From positions 62,001-126,000 of the forward strand of contig NZ_KB910925.1 of assembly GCF_000383235.1 (NCBI RefSeq): 64,000 bases of DNA. Direction: 5' to 3'. Position 1 is the first letter of the stretch, and the number at the start of each line of letters is the position of its first letter. This stretch comes from Bacillus sp. 123MFChir2 (GTDB taxonomy: Bacteria; Bacillota; Bacilli; Bacillales; Bacillaceae_G). Below, piece after piece: positions 16,404 to 25,492 of the stretch. Below the pieces are notes generated by a model. The model had not been told where the DNA came from, did no database searches, and saw only the letters and a program-made list of their open reading frames with translations. A program made the position numbers and the translations under genes.

Positions 16404-17056
16404 TTCTTTTCCTTCTCCTTCATGCGCTTCTTTCCTTCACGGCATATCTCTAATAGCTGACATTCTTTACACTGCGGACGCTGCGCCTTACAGTGATAAC
16501 GCCCAAAGAATATCATGCGATGATGTGTTACTCCCCACTCTTCTATCGGTACTTTCTTCATTAACGTCTTTTCTACTTCTAATACAGAATCTTTCCATTT
16601 ACATAAGGCAAGTCGTTTACTAACGCGCTCTACGTGCGTGTCAACTGCAATTGCTGGAATACCAAATGCAACAGAGACAACAACGTTTGCTGTTTTTCGC
16701 CCTACACCTGGCAAATTCGTTAATTCATCCCGGTCTTGCGGCACTTCTCTATCATATTCATCAATAAGCATACGACATAGCTTTTGAATATTTTTCGCCT
16801 TATTTCTGTACAAACCAATAGAACGAATATCTTGCTGCAATTCTTCTAAAGACACCTTTAAATAATCTTCTGGTGTTTTATATTTCTGAAATAAACTTTT
16901 TGTTACTTTATTGACAAGAACATCTGTGCACTGTGCAGACAATGCAACCGCAATAACAAGTTCAAATGCGTTGTCATGATTCAGCTCACAATGTGCTTCG
17001 GGATACATCTCTCCCATTACATCGAGACAGTGTCTAATTTGTGTTTTGTTTAGCAT
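16400..17056 (-). CDS. nth: Endonuclease III (base-excision repair glycosylase/AP lyase)
   Basis: A 218-residue enzyme that removes oxidised pyrimidines and nicks AP sites. The helix-hairpin-helix is LPGVGRKTANVV (catalytic Lys in GRKTA), followed by the catalytic Asp in VDTHVER. The C-terminus has the 4Fe-4S cysteine pattern C-x6-C-x2-C-x5-C in CKAQRPQCKECQLLEIC. The ATG follows AGGAGG. It lies between dnaD (16 bases upstream) and ypoC (4-base overlap), the conserved dnaD-nth-ypoC operon. Confidence 0.97.
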   Translation of the reverse strand: MLNKTQIRHCLDVMGEMYPEAHCELNHDNAFELVIAVALSAQCTDVLVNKVTKSLFQKYKTPEDYLKVSLEELQQDIRSIGLYRNKAKNIQKLCRMLIDEYDREVPQDRDELTNLPGVGRKTANVVVSVAFGIPAIAVDTHVERVSKRLALCKWKDSVLEVEKTLMKKVPIEEWGVTHHRMIFFGRYHCKAQRPQCKECQLLEICREGKKRMKEKEKK

Positions 17057-17071
17057 TATTTCCTCCTACCA

Positions 17072-17779
17072 TTACTGCTCTAACCAGTTATAAAATGGTA
17101 CTTTTCCAGTATACTTCGTTTCCTGGCGTGTTACTTGCTGATTCCGCTGTTGACCTTCTCTAAATTTCCGGCCTTGATTTTGTGCTTGATCCACCGTTTT
17201 AATTCCGTTCTTCTTCCAGTCAAATAAAATACGATCAATATAACGGAAATTTAATTTCCCGCTCATAACAGCTTCACGAAGAGCCGTTTGAATTAAAAGT
17301 GGATCGTGATGATCTTGATCTTGCCACATCGCTAACGTCTCACATTCAAATGGAGATAAAGGTCTGCCAAATTCATGCTCAAATACTGTATATAAATTTA
17401 TTTGTAATTGCTTTTGTTCTCGCTCTTCCTCTTCAATGTTTTCACTCATTAAAAAATGTAATATTTTTTCCCAAAGAGGCTGTAATGAGTAACTTTCACA
17501 AATCATTGCCGCGGGTTTACGGCCTCCTTCTAAAGCTAAAAAACCTTTTTGAATTAACGTCTGAATAATCTCCATACACTTTGTTTGTGTAATCGTCATC
17601 CGCTCTGCAATTTCTCCTGGTGTCGGGAAAGAGTTTCCTGATTCTAAAAATGTGTGTACATGCAGCAGTACCATAAACTCAATTTCATTTAAACCAAGTT
17701 TTTTGTAATGCATCATTAATAATTTTGGAATCGCAATACTACCTTGTTCAAACCACTCTAACATGATTTTCTTCTTCAT
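17072..17779 (-). CDS. dnaD: Replication-initiation protein DnaD
   Basis: A 235-residue primosome protein that acts with DnaA, DnaB and DnaI to load the replicative helicase. The N-terminal winged helix (to about residue 100, with FPTPGEIAERMTITQTKCME) is followed by the DnaD/DnaB2 domain containing FGRPLSPFECETLAMWQDQ, SGKLNFRYIDRILFDWKKNG, and the C-terminal VPFYNWLEQ. I chose the ATG two codons inside a TTG, because GAGGTG is seven bases before it. First gene of the dnaD-nth-ypoC operon. Confidence 0.96.
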   Translation of the reverse strand: MKKKIMLEWFEQGSIAIPKLLMMHYKKLGLNEIEFMVLLHVHTFLESGNSFPTPGEIAERMTITQTKCMEIIQTLIQKGFLALEGGRKPAAMICESYSLQPLWEKILHFLMSENIEEEEREQKQLQINLYTVFEHEFGRPLSPFECETLAMWQDQDHHDPLLIQTALREAVMSGKLNFRYIDRILFDWKKNGIKTVDQAQNQGRKFREGQQRNQQVTRQETKYTGKVPFYNWLEQ

Positions 17780-17841
17780 ACTCAAACACCTCGCTTTCTA
17801 GTATAACACACCTTTTCATTTTTCTTTTTGGCACAATTCGG

Positions 17842-17871
17842 CAAAAAAACCTCCCTTTCATATAGGGAGGT
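17842..17871 (-). terminator. Intrinsic terminator after aspB
   Basis: ACCTCCCT-loop-AGGGAGGT followed by T7 on the minus strand lies between aspB and dnaD, so dnaD probably has its own promoter. Confidence 0.85.
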
Positions 17872-17926
17872 ATCATTTGAAACGTCTAATACACAGTTTG
17901 TAGAAGTAAGAATGAAAGAACTTTAC

Positions 17927-19114
17927 TTAGCGTTCCATTTTGTTCTTCATAAATCTATGAATACGTTCTAACGCTTTCTCTAACTGTTCAAGTGAAGTCG
18001 CATACGATAAACGAACATTGTTCGGTGCTCCAAATCCTGTTCCTGGAACAAGGGCAACCTTTTCTTCTTCTAATAATGCTTTTGCCCATTCATCAACCGT
18101 TTCATAACCAGCTAATGCGACTGCTTCTTTTACATTTGGAAACAAATAGAACGCTCCTTGCGGTTTAATACAAGAGAACCCAGGAATTTGAATTAACTTA
18201 TCGTATACGATATTTAGTCGCTCTTCAAATGCTCTGCGCATGATTTCTACAGGCTGTTGATCTCCAGCATAAGCAGCAATCGTTCCGTACTGTGCAATTG
18301 AAGTAGGGTTTGACGTACTGTGACTCGCTAAGTTTGTCATCGCCTTAATGAGCTCTTTATTACCTGCTGCATAGCCAATGCGCCATCCTGTCATCGAATA
18401 CGATTTTGATACACCATTAATAATAAGCGTTTGTTCTTGTAATTCGTGAGAAAGTTCAGCAATTGATGTATACTCTGCCCCGCCATAAATTAATTTCTCA
18501 TAAATTTCATCAGAAACGATTAAAATGTCATGCTCTAAACATACTTGCCCAAGCTGCTGCAGCTCTTCTTTACTATAAATCATCCCTGTTGGATTACTAG
18601 GTGAGTTAATAATGACAGCTTTCGTTTTCTCTGTAATGACTTGATGTAATTGCTCCGCTGTAATTTTGTAATGATTTTCTTCCAAACCATCTACATATAC
18701 TGGCTCTCCGCCTGCAAGCTTCACTTGTTCTGGATAGCTTACCCAATACGGAGTTGGAATGATAACTTCGTCACCTTCATCAAGTAATACTTGAAACAAT
18801 GTATATAGAGCGTGCTTTGCACCGTTACATACAATAATTTGTGATGGCTCATAAGATAAACCTTGATCACGCTCAAATTTTTTCATAATTTCTTGTTTTA
18901 GCGCAGCTAATCCACCTGTTGGTGTATATTTTGTATGACCTTCTAGCATTGCTTTATATGCAGCCTCTATAATATGCTCTGGTGTATTAAAATCAGGCTC
19001 TCCTGCTCCTAGGCCAATCACATCATGTCCTTCTGCTTTTAACGCTTGTGCCTTTGCTGTAATTTCTAACGTTGAAGATGGTGTTAGAGCAGCTACTCGC
19101 TTCGCTAATTTCAT
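17927..19114 (-). CDS. aspB: Aspartate aminotransferase AspB
   Basis: A 395-residue PLP-dependent class I aminotransferase interconverting aspartate and oxaloacetate with glutamate. Visible motifs are GLGAGEPDFNTP near residue 35, NPTG in NSPSNPTGM, SDEIYEKL, the PLP-lysine motif GVSKSYSMTGWRIGYA, and NVRLSYA with the carboxylate-binding Arg. Sequence is very close to B. subtilis AspB throughout. The start MKLAKRV was chosen since GGGGG lies eight bases before it. It is the last gene of ypmA-ypmB-aspB. Confidence 0.96.
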   Translation of the reverse strand: MKLAKRVAALTPSSTLEITAKAQALKAEGHDVIGLGAGEPDFNTPEHIIEAAYKAMLEGHTKYTPTGGLAALKQEIMKKFERDQGLSYEPSQIIVCNGAKHALYTLFQVLLDEGDEVIIPTPYWVSYPEQVKLAGGEPVYVDGLEENHYKITAEQLHQVITEKTKAVIINSPSNPTGMIYSKEELQQLGQVCLEHDILIVSDEIYEKLIYGGAEYTSIAELSHELQEQTLIINGVSKSYSMTGWRIGYAAGNKELIKAMTNLASHSTSNPTSIAQYGTIAAYAGDQQPVEIMRRAFEERLNIVYDKLIQIPGFSCIKPQGAFYLFPNVKEAVALAGYETVDEWAKALLEEEKVALVPGTGFGAPNNVRLSYATSLEQLEKALERIHRFMKNKMER

Positions 19115-19132
19115 CCTAAGTTCCCCCTGCAC

Positions 19133-19609
19133 TTATTTTTCAATACTATATCGTTTCAAAAACTTACCATCTTGAAAAGCAAGATAATAATAAGTATAAC
19201 GATTTTCATCATCAATATATGTAACTTCCCATAATGGAACATTGTTTTCAGCGCCTAATTTTGCCTTCACAAATTGTTTTGGTTCTCGTTCTTTCGCAAC
19301 AATTTGCAATGCTTGCTTTTCAGAGATACCTTCGCTCGCCTTTTGCACCAAAATATCTCCTTTTTTCTCAGGCACCCAAACGATATATTGTTCTCCTTTT
19401 TCATTCACACCTTGTACAACTTCATATGGAGTTTGTCCGTTATAATAATCGACTTTTGTTACGTTTGTGAGTTTTGCTTTTTCCTTTGCAATCTCAACTG
19501 TTTTCGATTCTTTTGGGACTTTTTTTTCCAGAGTTGTATTATAAATGTGGCCCCCGTATAAAACAACTGCAACGATTACAATAAAAATTGTCAAGATCCA
19601 CTTTTTCAT
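19133..19609 (-). CDS. ypmB: YpmB family protein, membrane-anchored PepSY-type
   Basis: A 158-residue protein with an N-terminal signal anchor (MKKWILTIFIVIVAVVLYGG) and an extracytoplasmic part containing PYEVVQGVNEKGEQYIVWVP and two PepSY-like segments (EKQALQIVAKE, LWEVTYIDDENRYTYYYL). Length and order match B. subtilis YpmB, whose role is unknown. The start at MKKW is seven bases past the ypmA stop; a longer frame overlaps ypmA and lacks a ribosome site. Co-transcribed with ypmA and aspB. Confidence 0.88.
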   Translation of the reverse strand: MKKWILTIFIVIVAVVLYGGHIYNTTLEKKVPKESKTVEIAKEKAKLTNVTKVDYYNGQTPYEVVQGVNEKGEQYIVWVPEKKGDILVQKASEGISEKQALQIVAKEREPKQFVKAKLGAENNVPLWEVTYIDDENRYTYYYLAFQDGKFLKRYSIEK

Positions 19610-19616
19610 TGTATCA

Positions 19617-19787
19617 CTACGTTCTGTAAATCGTAAAAATTGCTGTCTCTTTTTCATTTTCATCTAATGCTAATCCGAACATCAGATCTTTTTCTTTTAA
19701 TGTGCGATTTAAACTATCAACAACCTTATATAAATCAGACGTGTATGCCAGACGCGTCGTTGATAATACTTCAATTTTCTTCTCCAT
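19617..19787 (-). CDS. ypmA: YpmA family small protein (DUF4264)
   Basis: A 56-residue protein starting MEKKIEVLSTTRLAY and containing VDSLNRTLKEKDLMFGLA, which matches the small YpmA family of unknown function. The ATG has GGAGGAG six bases upstream. First gene of ypmA-ypmB-aspB. No membrane segment or cysteines. Confidence 0.88.
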   Translation of the reverse strand: MEKKIEVLSTTRLAYTSDLYKVVDSLNRTLKEKDLMFGLALDENEKETAIFTIYRT

Positions 19788-19988
19788 GAAAACTCCTCCG
19801 TTACACAAAATTTCTAATTATAAAAGAACGCATTGGGGTTACAATAAGGGTACATTCTTTCTACCCCCTGCTTCATCACCCATCTATTATAGCAGGACAT
19901 GTTCTTCAAAAAAAGGTTTGAAGACGAAAACCAATGTATTTCTATATTTTATGTAAGAAAAAATAAAAATTCCTCCTACCCACATGTT

Positions 19989-20016
19989 ACGCCTGAAGCA
20001 AATGTGCTTCAGGCGT
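19989..20016 (+). other. Perfect hairpin after dinG with the T tract on the plus strand
   Basis: ACGCCTGAAGCA-AATG-TGCTTCAGGCGT is a 12-bp perfect stem 12 bases beyond the dinG stop codon. The T-rich tail follows on the plus strand (and overlaps the end of dinG), not on the minus strand that dinG uses. It may still end or stabilise the dinG mRNA. Confidence 0.6.
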
Positions 20017-20027
20017 TAACTTTTATT

Positions 20028-22817
20028 TTATTTTATTTTTTTTATTAAATCGTCTAATGGTCCTTCATATAGTGGGACACTTGGAAGCGATTGAAGAAAT
20101 CTTCTTCCGTAAAAAGATGTAGTAAGACGACGATCTAACACAAACACTGTTCCTGTATCCGCCGTTGTACGAATAAGACGTCCAAATCCTTGTTTAAAAC
20201 GAAGGATTGCTTGCGGCAGAGCAAGCTGTGTAAATGGGTCTTCTCCCTTTTCTTTTAATCGTTCACCTTTCGCTTGCATCATCGGCTGATGCGGTGATGT
20301 GAATGGAAGACGCACAATAACAAGACAACTTAACGCTTCTCCTGGTATGTCAATCCCTTCCCAAAAACTGCTCGTTCCTAATAAAATGGCCTTTTCAAAC
20401 TCTTGAAACTTTCGAATCATTCTAGTGCGACTACGGTTATGAACACTTTGTGTTAATAACAGAAATTCTTCTAACTCATCTTCCTTCTTTAATACCCCAT
20501 ATACTTCTTTTAACATTTCGTATGATGTAAATAAAATAAGCATTCGACCATTGGTAGCTTTCGCAATTTTTCTAATATGCTTAGAAACCGCTCTTACATA
20601 CTCTTTTTCACTGACATGTTTAATATGCGGAACATCTGTTGAAACCATTAACTTTACTTTCTCTTCATAAAGAAATGGCGATGGAATGGTTACTGTATTT
20701 GGTGTAAAGTCCTCTAAACCAAGCTCCTCTTCTATATAATCAAACGTATCATTTACTGTTAAAGTGGCTGAGGTGAAAATTACACTTCGTTTACGTGCCA
20801 AAAATTGATCAGCAAATAAATCACTAATATGAACTGGCTGCGCGTATAAAATCGTTGAATGGATGGTTCCTTTCGTTTCAGTCTCCATCCATGTCACATG
20901 ACTCGTCTCTTCTAAAATAAGCATCCGTAAAGATTGGGTCATTTTAGAAAGAACTTCAGTAAGATGCACAAACTCTCCCGTAACCACATGCAGTTCCCAT
21001 TCACTTTGCTTTTGCAATATTTCACATTGTTTTTCTAATAGTGTAAGGGCTTGCCCTAACTGGTGGACGAAACGATCCGTTAATTCCACAATACTACGCC
21101 AAAGCTTACCTCTTTCGTTCTTGACATCATAACGATAAATAAGCGGTATATTTCCAACTACGTGCTCCTGCTTTGTTTTTTGAAATATAAACGTGCGTAG
21201 CATTTGAAATAATTCATCTGCATCAAATTTTATTTCCTTCAGCATATAGCTAATCGTTTGAAAAGTAGAACGTGTAGCAATTTGTGATTGCTTCATCATA
21301 TCATACACTTTATTAAGCACATTAGATGTTTCTAGCGTACCAAACCGAGATAATACAAGTTGAAAATACATACAAGAAAATTGCTCTCCTAGCGCTCTAC
21401 TTGCCGTTTCTTCAAGATGGTGAGCTTCATCAAAAATAATATGTTCACATGAAGCAAGCAATGGTTCCCCACTTACAAAATCTTGAAATAATAAAGTGTG
21501 ATTTGTAACTACAACATCTGCAAATAATGCTTTGTTTTTTGCACGTTGATAAAAGCAGCGACTAAACCAAGTGCTTTTCATCCTACTCGGACTATGAGTA
21601 TCACTGCAAATTCGCTCCCACAATAGCTTCCCGCCAGCTGGAATATTCAACTCATCACGATCTCCTGATTCTGTATCAAGAAGCCATACTAAAATTTTCG
21701 CTTTCGTTAATGCATTATCATAATTGTTTTCAATTTCTCCCAATGCATGCTCAAATTTATGTAAACACAAATAATGTTTTCTCCCTTTTAACATTGCTAC
21801 TTCAAACGGGAATGGAAGTATTGCTTTCAGCAGTGGGATTTCTTTTGCTAAAATTTGTTGCTGCAGCTGCACAGTTTGTGTGCTAATAACGACCGGTTGT
21901 TCTTTTTCTTTCGCATAAAAAATGCTAGGGAGTAAATATGCTAATGTTTTCCCTGTACCTGTCCCCGCTTCAATTAAGGAAAAACGGGAATCTCGAAGCG
22001 CTTCGTAAACTTCATTTATCATCATTTGCTGCCCTTCTCTTTCTTCAAAAGACGGCATTACTTCCTTTAAACGCTGCATCGTTTCTGTTAAAAAAGAAGA
22101 AAAATCAGTAGGAGAACCCTCTTCAATCTGCAATGTATAATTACGTTTACCTAAAGCAATATTTCGGTAAATATCATATTCTTTCTCATCATCTGTTCCA
22201 TGCATCATTTTGTTTAAAATACATGTAGACATAATCTCTCCAATATTACTTTGAAACATATCACTTAACTCATATAGTGATTGCAATGTAACAAGAGGCA
22301 AACTTTCCATTCTAGAAAGTAATTGCAAAAATATCTCTGCTGTCACCATTGCATCACTATCAGCACGATGGGGCTGATCATGGTCAAAACCATATCTTTT
22401 AGCTAAATCACGTAATTTATAACTATCAGCTGTCGGCAATAAAATATGCGCCAATTCAACTGTATCAATTTTCGAACATGGTACTTCTGAGAATCCAGCT
22501 TGCCGTAATTCTTCTTTCAAAAAATTCCAATCAAAATGAACGTTATGCGCAACGAAGTACGCACCTTGTAATAGTTCAATAATCATCGGCGCCACATCTC
22601 GGAATAACGGAGCTTGTTTCACAAGTGTTTCATCAATCCCCGTCAATTCAGTAATAAATGGTGGAATGTCCCGTTCGGGGTTTACAAAAGAAGAGAAAAT
22701 TTCAAGGATTTCTCCATCCTCTACAACAACTGCTGCAATTTGAGTAATTTTATCTTTCCCATCTTTCCAGGCATTCCCTGTCGTTTCTATATCGACTACG
22801 ACGTAACGCTTACTCAT
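20028..22817 (-). CDS. dinG: DinG: 3'-5' exonuclease fused to a DinG-type helicase
   Basis: A 929-residue fusion. The DEDDh exonuclease (about 1-170) shows VVDIETTG (D9, E11), AHNVHFDWNFL and HRADSDA. The helicase has Walker A EAGTGTGKT at about 283-291, DEAHHLEE from 463, and EGIDIPGEALS plus RFKQGFGRLIRT at the end. Only three cysteines (351, 404, 421) are near the usual Fe-S position, so a complete cluster is doubtful; the S. aureus homologue is known to lack one. It lies upstream of the ypmA-ypmB-aspB operon and downstream of panD. Role in DNA repair inferred. Confidence 0.94.
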   Translation of the reverse strand: MSKRYVVVDIETTGNAWKDGKDKITQIAAVVVEDGEILEIFSSFVNPERDIPPFITELTGIDETLVKQAPLFRDVAPMIIELLQGAYFVAHNVHFDWNFLKEELRQAGFSEVPCSKIDTVELAHILLPTADSYKLRDLAKRYGFDHDQPHRADSDAMVTAEIFLQLLSRMESLPLVTLQSLYELSDMFQSNIGEIMSTCILNKMMHGTDDEKEYDIYRNIALGKRNYTLQIEEGSPTDFSSFLTETMQRLKEVMPSFEEREGQQMMINEVYEALRDSRFSLIEAGTGTGKTLAYLLPSIFYAKEKEQPVVISTQTVQLQQQILAKEIPLLKAILPFPFEVAMLKGRKHYLCLHKFEHALGEIENNYDNALTKAKILVWLLDTESGDRDELNIPAGGKLLWERICSDTHSPSRMKSTWFSRCFYQRAKNKALFADVVVTNHTLLFQDFVSGEPLLASCEHIIFDEAHHLEETASRALGEQFSCMYFQLVLSRFGTLETSNVLNKVYDMMKQSQIATRSTFQTISYMLKEIKFDADELFQMLRTFIFQKTKQEHVVGNIPLIYRYDVKNERGKLWRSIVELTDRFVHQLGQALTLLEKQCEILQKQSEWELHVVTGEFVHLTEVLSKMTQSLRMLILEETSHVTWMETETKGTIHSTILYAQPVHISDLFADQFLARKRSVIFTSATLTVNDTFDYIEEELGLEDFTPNTVTIPSPFLYEEKVKLMVSTDVPHIKHVSEKEYVRAVSKHIRKIAKATNGRMLILFTSYEMLKEVYGVLKKEDELEEFLLLTQSVHNRSRTRMIRKFQEFEKAILLGTSSFWEGIDIPGEALSCLVIVRLPFTSPHQPMMQAKGERLKEKGEDPFTQLALPQAILRFKQGFGRLIRTTADTGTVFVLDRRLTTSFYGRRFLQSLPSVPLYEGPLDDLIKKIK

Positions 22818-22932
22818 CTATGACACCTCAATTTCTAACCTTTGCACAACAAAAATTTCTATAGTGTTACTATACCACGTTTTCCTTCATCTTAATGAAT
22901 AGATACAAAAAATGAAATAATTTTACTTTATC

Positions 22933-22974
22933 ATAAGAAAAGCTATCCCTTTTTTCAGAGATAGCTTTTCTTAT
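22933..22974 (-). terminator. Terminator of the pan operon
   Basis: A 15-bp perfect stem, ATAAGAAAAGCTATC with its complement, lies right after the panD stop codon. The stem itself carries the T-rich 3' side. Confidence 0.8.
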
Positions 22975-22977
22975 CCA

Positions 22978-23361
22978 TTATAAAATTGTGCCTGCTTTTT
23001 CCGCTCCAAGCATTTCCACAATTTGATTATTATCATCTAATACAGCAATTTTTGGAATATGTGTTAATACTTTCTCTTCTGAAACGAGTCCGTAACAAAT
23101 AATAATAACTTTATCTCCTGGTTGAACAAGGCGGGCAGCTGCTCCATTTAAACAAATGACCCCTGTACCGCGTTCTCCTTTTATAACATATGTTTCTAAA
23201 CGTGCACCATTATTATTGTTCACAATTTGTACTTTCTCATTTTCCACAATACCGACTGCATCCATTAAATCTTCATCAATTGTTATACTTCCTACATAAT
23301 TTAAATTTGCTTCTGTTACTGTACCACGATGTAACTTCGCTCTCATCATTGTGCGAAACAT
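22978..23361 (-). CDS. panD: Aspartate 1-decarboxylase (pyruvoyl enzyme)
   Basis: A 127-residue proenzyme that makes beta-alanine from aspartate for pantothenate synthesis. The self-cleavage site YVGS (Gly24-Ser25 region, in [13 protein letters not shown]) is intact, giving the pyruvoyl group. [12 protein letters not shown] and [16 protein letters not shown] are family signatures. Length is typical. AAGGGGGAG precedes the ATG. Last gene of panB-panC-panD, 12 bases after panC. Confidence 0.98.
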   Translation of the reverse strand: MFRTMMRAKLHRGTVTEANLNYVGSITIDEDLMDAVGIVENEKVQIVNNNNGARLETYVIKGERGTGVICLNGAAARLVQPGDKVIIICYGLVSEEKVLTHIPKIAVLDDNNQIVEMLGAEKAGTIL

Positions 23362-23373
23362 AGTTGCTCCCCC

Positions 23374-24222
23374 TTATTGAACCGTAAGTGTAATATTATC
23401 AATTAGTCGTGCATTTTCAAACTTCACAGCAATTGCAAGAATGATTTGGCCGTTTATTTGTTCAACTTGCGTTAAGTGTGGATATGCATATAAATTAGCA
23501 TAGTCGACAACACCATTTGTGTTCGTTTCAATATATTCTTTAATAAAGTTCGTAATCTTTTCTGGACTACGTTCGCCTTTAACAATTTGCTCTTTTGCCA
23601 TACATAAACTTTTATATAAATGCGGTGCTTCTTGGCGTTCTCTTTCAGATAAGTAAACGTTACGGGAACTGCGTGCTAATCCGTCCTCTTCCCTTACAAT
23701 ATCAACTGGTACAATTGTAACAGGGAAATTATAATCACTAACAAATCCCTCTATAACCGCTACTTGTTGTGCATCTTTCATTCCAAAATACGCACGATTT
23801 GGCATTGTAATATTGAAAAGTTTCATCAGTACCGTTACAACACCTTCAAAATGACCAGGTCGCTGCTTTCCGCATAAAACATTCGTGCGCTTTATCACGT
23901 CAATATTCGTTGTTCGCTCTCCTGGATACATTTCTTCGACACTTGGATAAAATAAATAATCCACTTCTACTTCACGCGCTAGACGCTCATCACGCTCAAT
24001 ATCACGTGGATAACGGTCTAAATCTTCATTCGGCCCAAATTGCAATGGATTTACAAATATACTTAACATGACAATATCATTTTCTTTTTTCGCTTGTCTC
24101 AGTAACGTCAAATGACCTTCATGCAAATACCCCATCGTTGGAACGAAGCCAACCTTTTTTCCGCTTGCACGAAGCTCACTCGCAATTTGCTGCATCTCTT
24201 GCACTGTTGTAATAATATTCAT
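23374..24222 (-). CDS. panC: Pantothenate synthetase
   Basis: A 282-residue ATP-dependent ligase joining pantoate and beta-alanine. The HIGH-like site is [11 protein letters not shown], followed by [20 protein letters not shown] and the KMSKS-like region near SSRNVYLS. The start MNIITTV was chosen because its ATG overlaps the last base of the panB stop (TAATG), with GGAGG inside panB eight bases before it. A longer frame into panB has no support. Translationally coupled to panB. Confidence 0.97.
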   Translation of the reverse strand: MNIITTVQEMQQIASELRASGKKVGFVPTMGYLHEGHLTLLRQAKKENDIVMLSIFVNPLQFGPNEDLDRYPRDIERDERLAREVEVDYLFYPSVEEMYPGERTTNIDVIKRTNVLCGKQRPGHFEGVVTVLMKLFNITMPNRAYFGMKDAQQVAVIEGFVSDYNFPVTIVPVDIVREEDGLARSSRNVYLSERERQEAPHLYKSLCMAKEQIVKGERSPEKITNFIKEYIETNTNGVVDYANLYAYPHLTQVEQINGQIILAIAVKFENARLIDNITLTVQ

Positions 24223-25058
24223 TACTGTTTTCCTCCGTATAACGCTAAGCATTCTTCTTCTTTCATCGTAAATGAATGTACTTTCTCTGGAAATTGTCTT
24301 AGCTTCACTTCATGAACATATTGTCCAATTCCTCTTACAATTTCTTCTTGTACAGACGTATATTGCTTCACAAATTTCGGAACACGATCTACACCATACG
24401 TAATCAGATCGTGATAGACAAGAACTTGACCATCTGTTTGGTTCCCAGCGCCAATACCAATAGTCGGAATCAATAATTGATTTGTTACAAGTTCCGCCAA
24501 TTGCATTGGTACACACTCTAATACAAGTGCAATTGCTCCTGCCTCTTGGCACTTTTTCGCATCTTCAAGCAATTGTCTCGCACTTTCTGCATCTTTCCCT
24601 TGCACTTTGTAGCCACCTAACACACCAACAGATTGCGGAGTCAACCCTAAATGAGCTACAACTGGAACACCTGCGTTCGTCAGGAAACGTATGATTGATA
24701 CAACTTCATCTGCTCCTTCAACTTTTACAGCATGCGCACCGCTTTCTTGAATAATGCGGCGTGCGTTATGCATCGTTTCTTGTATTGAAACGTGATAAGA
24801 CATAAATGGCATATCCGTTACAACGAATGTATTTTTCGCACCACGGCGCACTGCTTTTGTATGATGAATCATATCATCAACTGTTACAGGAATTGTTGAA
24901 TCATAGCCGAGGACAACCATTCCAAGCGAGTCTCCAACTAAAATCATATCAACTTCTGCTTCTTCAGCAAACTTTGCGGATGGATAATCATACGCAGTTA
25001 CCATCGCAATCGGCTCATTTTGTTCTTTCATTTTCAAAAAATCCGTCACAGTTTTCAC
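24222..25058 (-). CDS. panB: Ketopantoate hydroxymethyltransferase
   Basis: A 278-residue cytosolic enzyme that converts alpha-ketoisovalerate to ketopantoate with methylene-tetrahydrofolate. Motifs: [46 protein letters not shown]. The start is a GTG with GAGGAG six bases upstream, giving [11 protein letters not shown] as in other Bacillus PanB; the frame upstream of this GTG runs into the leader terminator. By memory it is only about 85 per cent identical to the B. anthracis protein, suggesting a divergent species. Confidence 0.97.
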   Translation of the reverse strand: MKTVTDFLKMKEQNEPIAMVTAYDYPSAKFAEEAEVDMILVGDSLGMVVLGYDSTIPVTVDDMIHHTKAVRRGAKNTFVVTDMPFMSYHVSIQETMHNARRIIQESGAHAVKVEGADEVVSIIRFLTNAGVPVVAHLGLTPQSVGVLGGYKVQGKDAESARQLLEDAKKCQEAGAIALVLECVPMQLAELVTNQLLIPTIGIGAGNQTDGQVLVYHDLITYGVDRVPKFVKQYTSVQEEIVRGIGQYVHEVKLRQFPEKVHSFTMKEEECLALYGGKQ

Positions 25059-25111
25059 GAATTTCTCCTCCTTTATCTGGAGAGAGGAGATGGCCGGATG
25101 AAAAAACATAT

Positions 25112-25279
25112 AAAAAAACCCTTCTGACCGTAAAAAGGCAGAAGGGTAGTATCATTCGGCAATATTCATCCCTCTGTCCCAGTCCTATTTTGGATCAAGG
25201 CAGAACCACATGTTTATTTTGATTTTTCCACATAGCGGTGCAGTTCCAATTGATACTGCCCATATTCGCCCTTATTATA
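25112..25279 (-). promoter_or_regulatory. panB leader with attenuator; candidate pan-type RNA
   Basis: A TATAAT at 25279-25274 (minus) is followed by about 130 leader bases and then a terminator at 25146-25112 (CCCTTCTG stem, T7) that ends about 53 bases before the panB start. The leader contains GCAG..CTGC and other short pairings. Bacillus panB operons are known to carry the conserved pan RNA motif in this position, so a metabolite-controlled leader is plausible. I cannot align it to the consensus from memory; the motif identity is inference, the attenuator is visible. Confidence 0.55.
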
Positions 25280-25341
25280 ACAAATAGCAAAACATAATTG
25301 CTATACTTTTCTAAAAAAGAAAATCATTTTCCATATACAAA

Positions 25342-25368
25342 AGCCCTTCGCTTTTTTAGCAAAGGGCT
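25342..25368 (-). terminator. Possible terminator downstream of birA
   Basis: AGCCCTTCGC-loop-GCAAAGGGCT (one mismatch) followed by a short T run on the minus strand. It lies 115 bases past birA, beyond the repeat at 25400-25490, and just upstream of the panB promoter. Confidence 0.55.
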
Positions 25369-25399
25369 ATATATTAATACGATTCCATTAAGAAATGAG

Positions 25400-25492
25400 A
25401 CTTTGTTTTAGCCTGTGACAGAATAGGGCCCTAACCGCTTCTATGCGCGGCCAGACACCCTCGTCCTCCCCTTAATCCAGTTTCACTTTACT
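25400..25492 (-). repeat. Dispersed repeat joining birA 3' end (families B and A)
   Basis: On the minus strand TAAAGTGAAACTGG (family B-like start) leads directly into a family A core: GGACGAGGGTGTCTGGCC..GCATAGAAGCGGTTAGGGCCC. The birA stop codon TGA is inside the TAAAGTGAAACT motif. Confidence 0.7.

Noticed and set aside
25147-25279. T-box leader upstream of panB
   Set aside because: No AGGGTGGNACCGCG-type T-box sequence is visible; the ACCGC in the leader lacks the rest of the motif.
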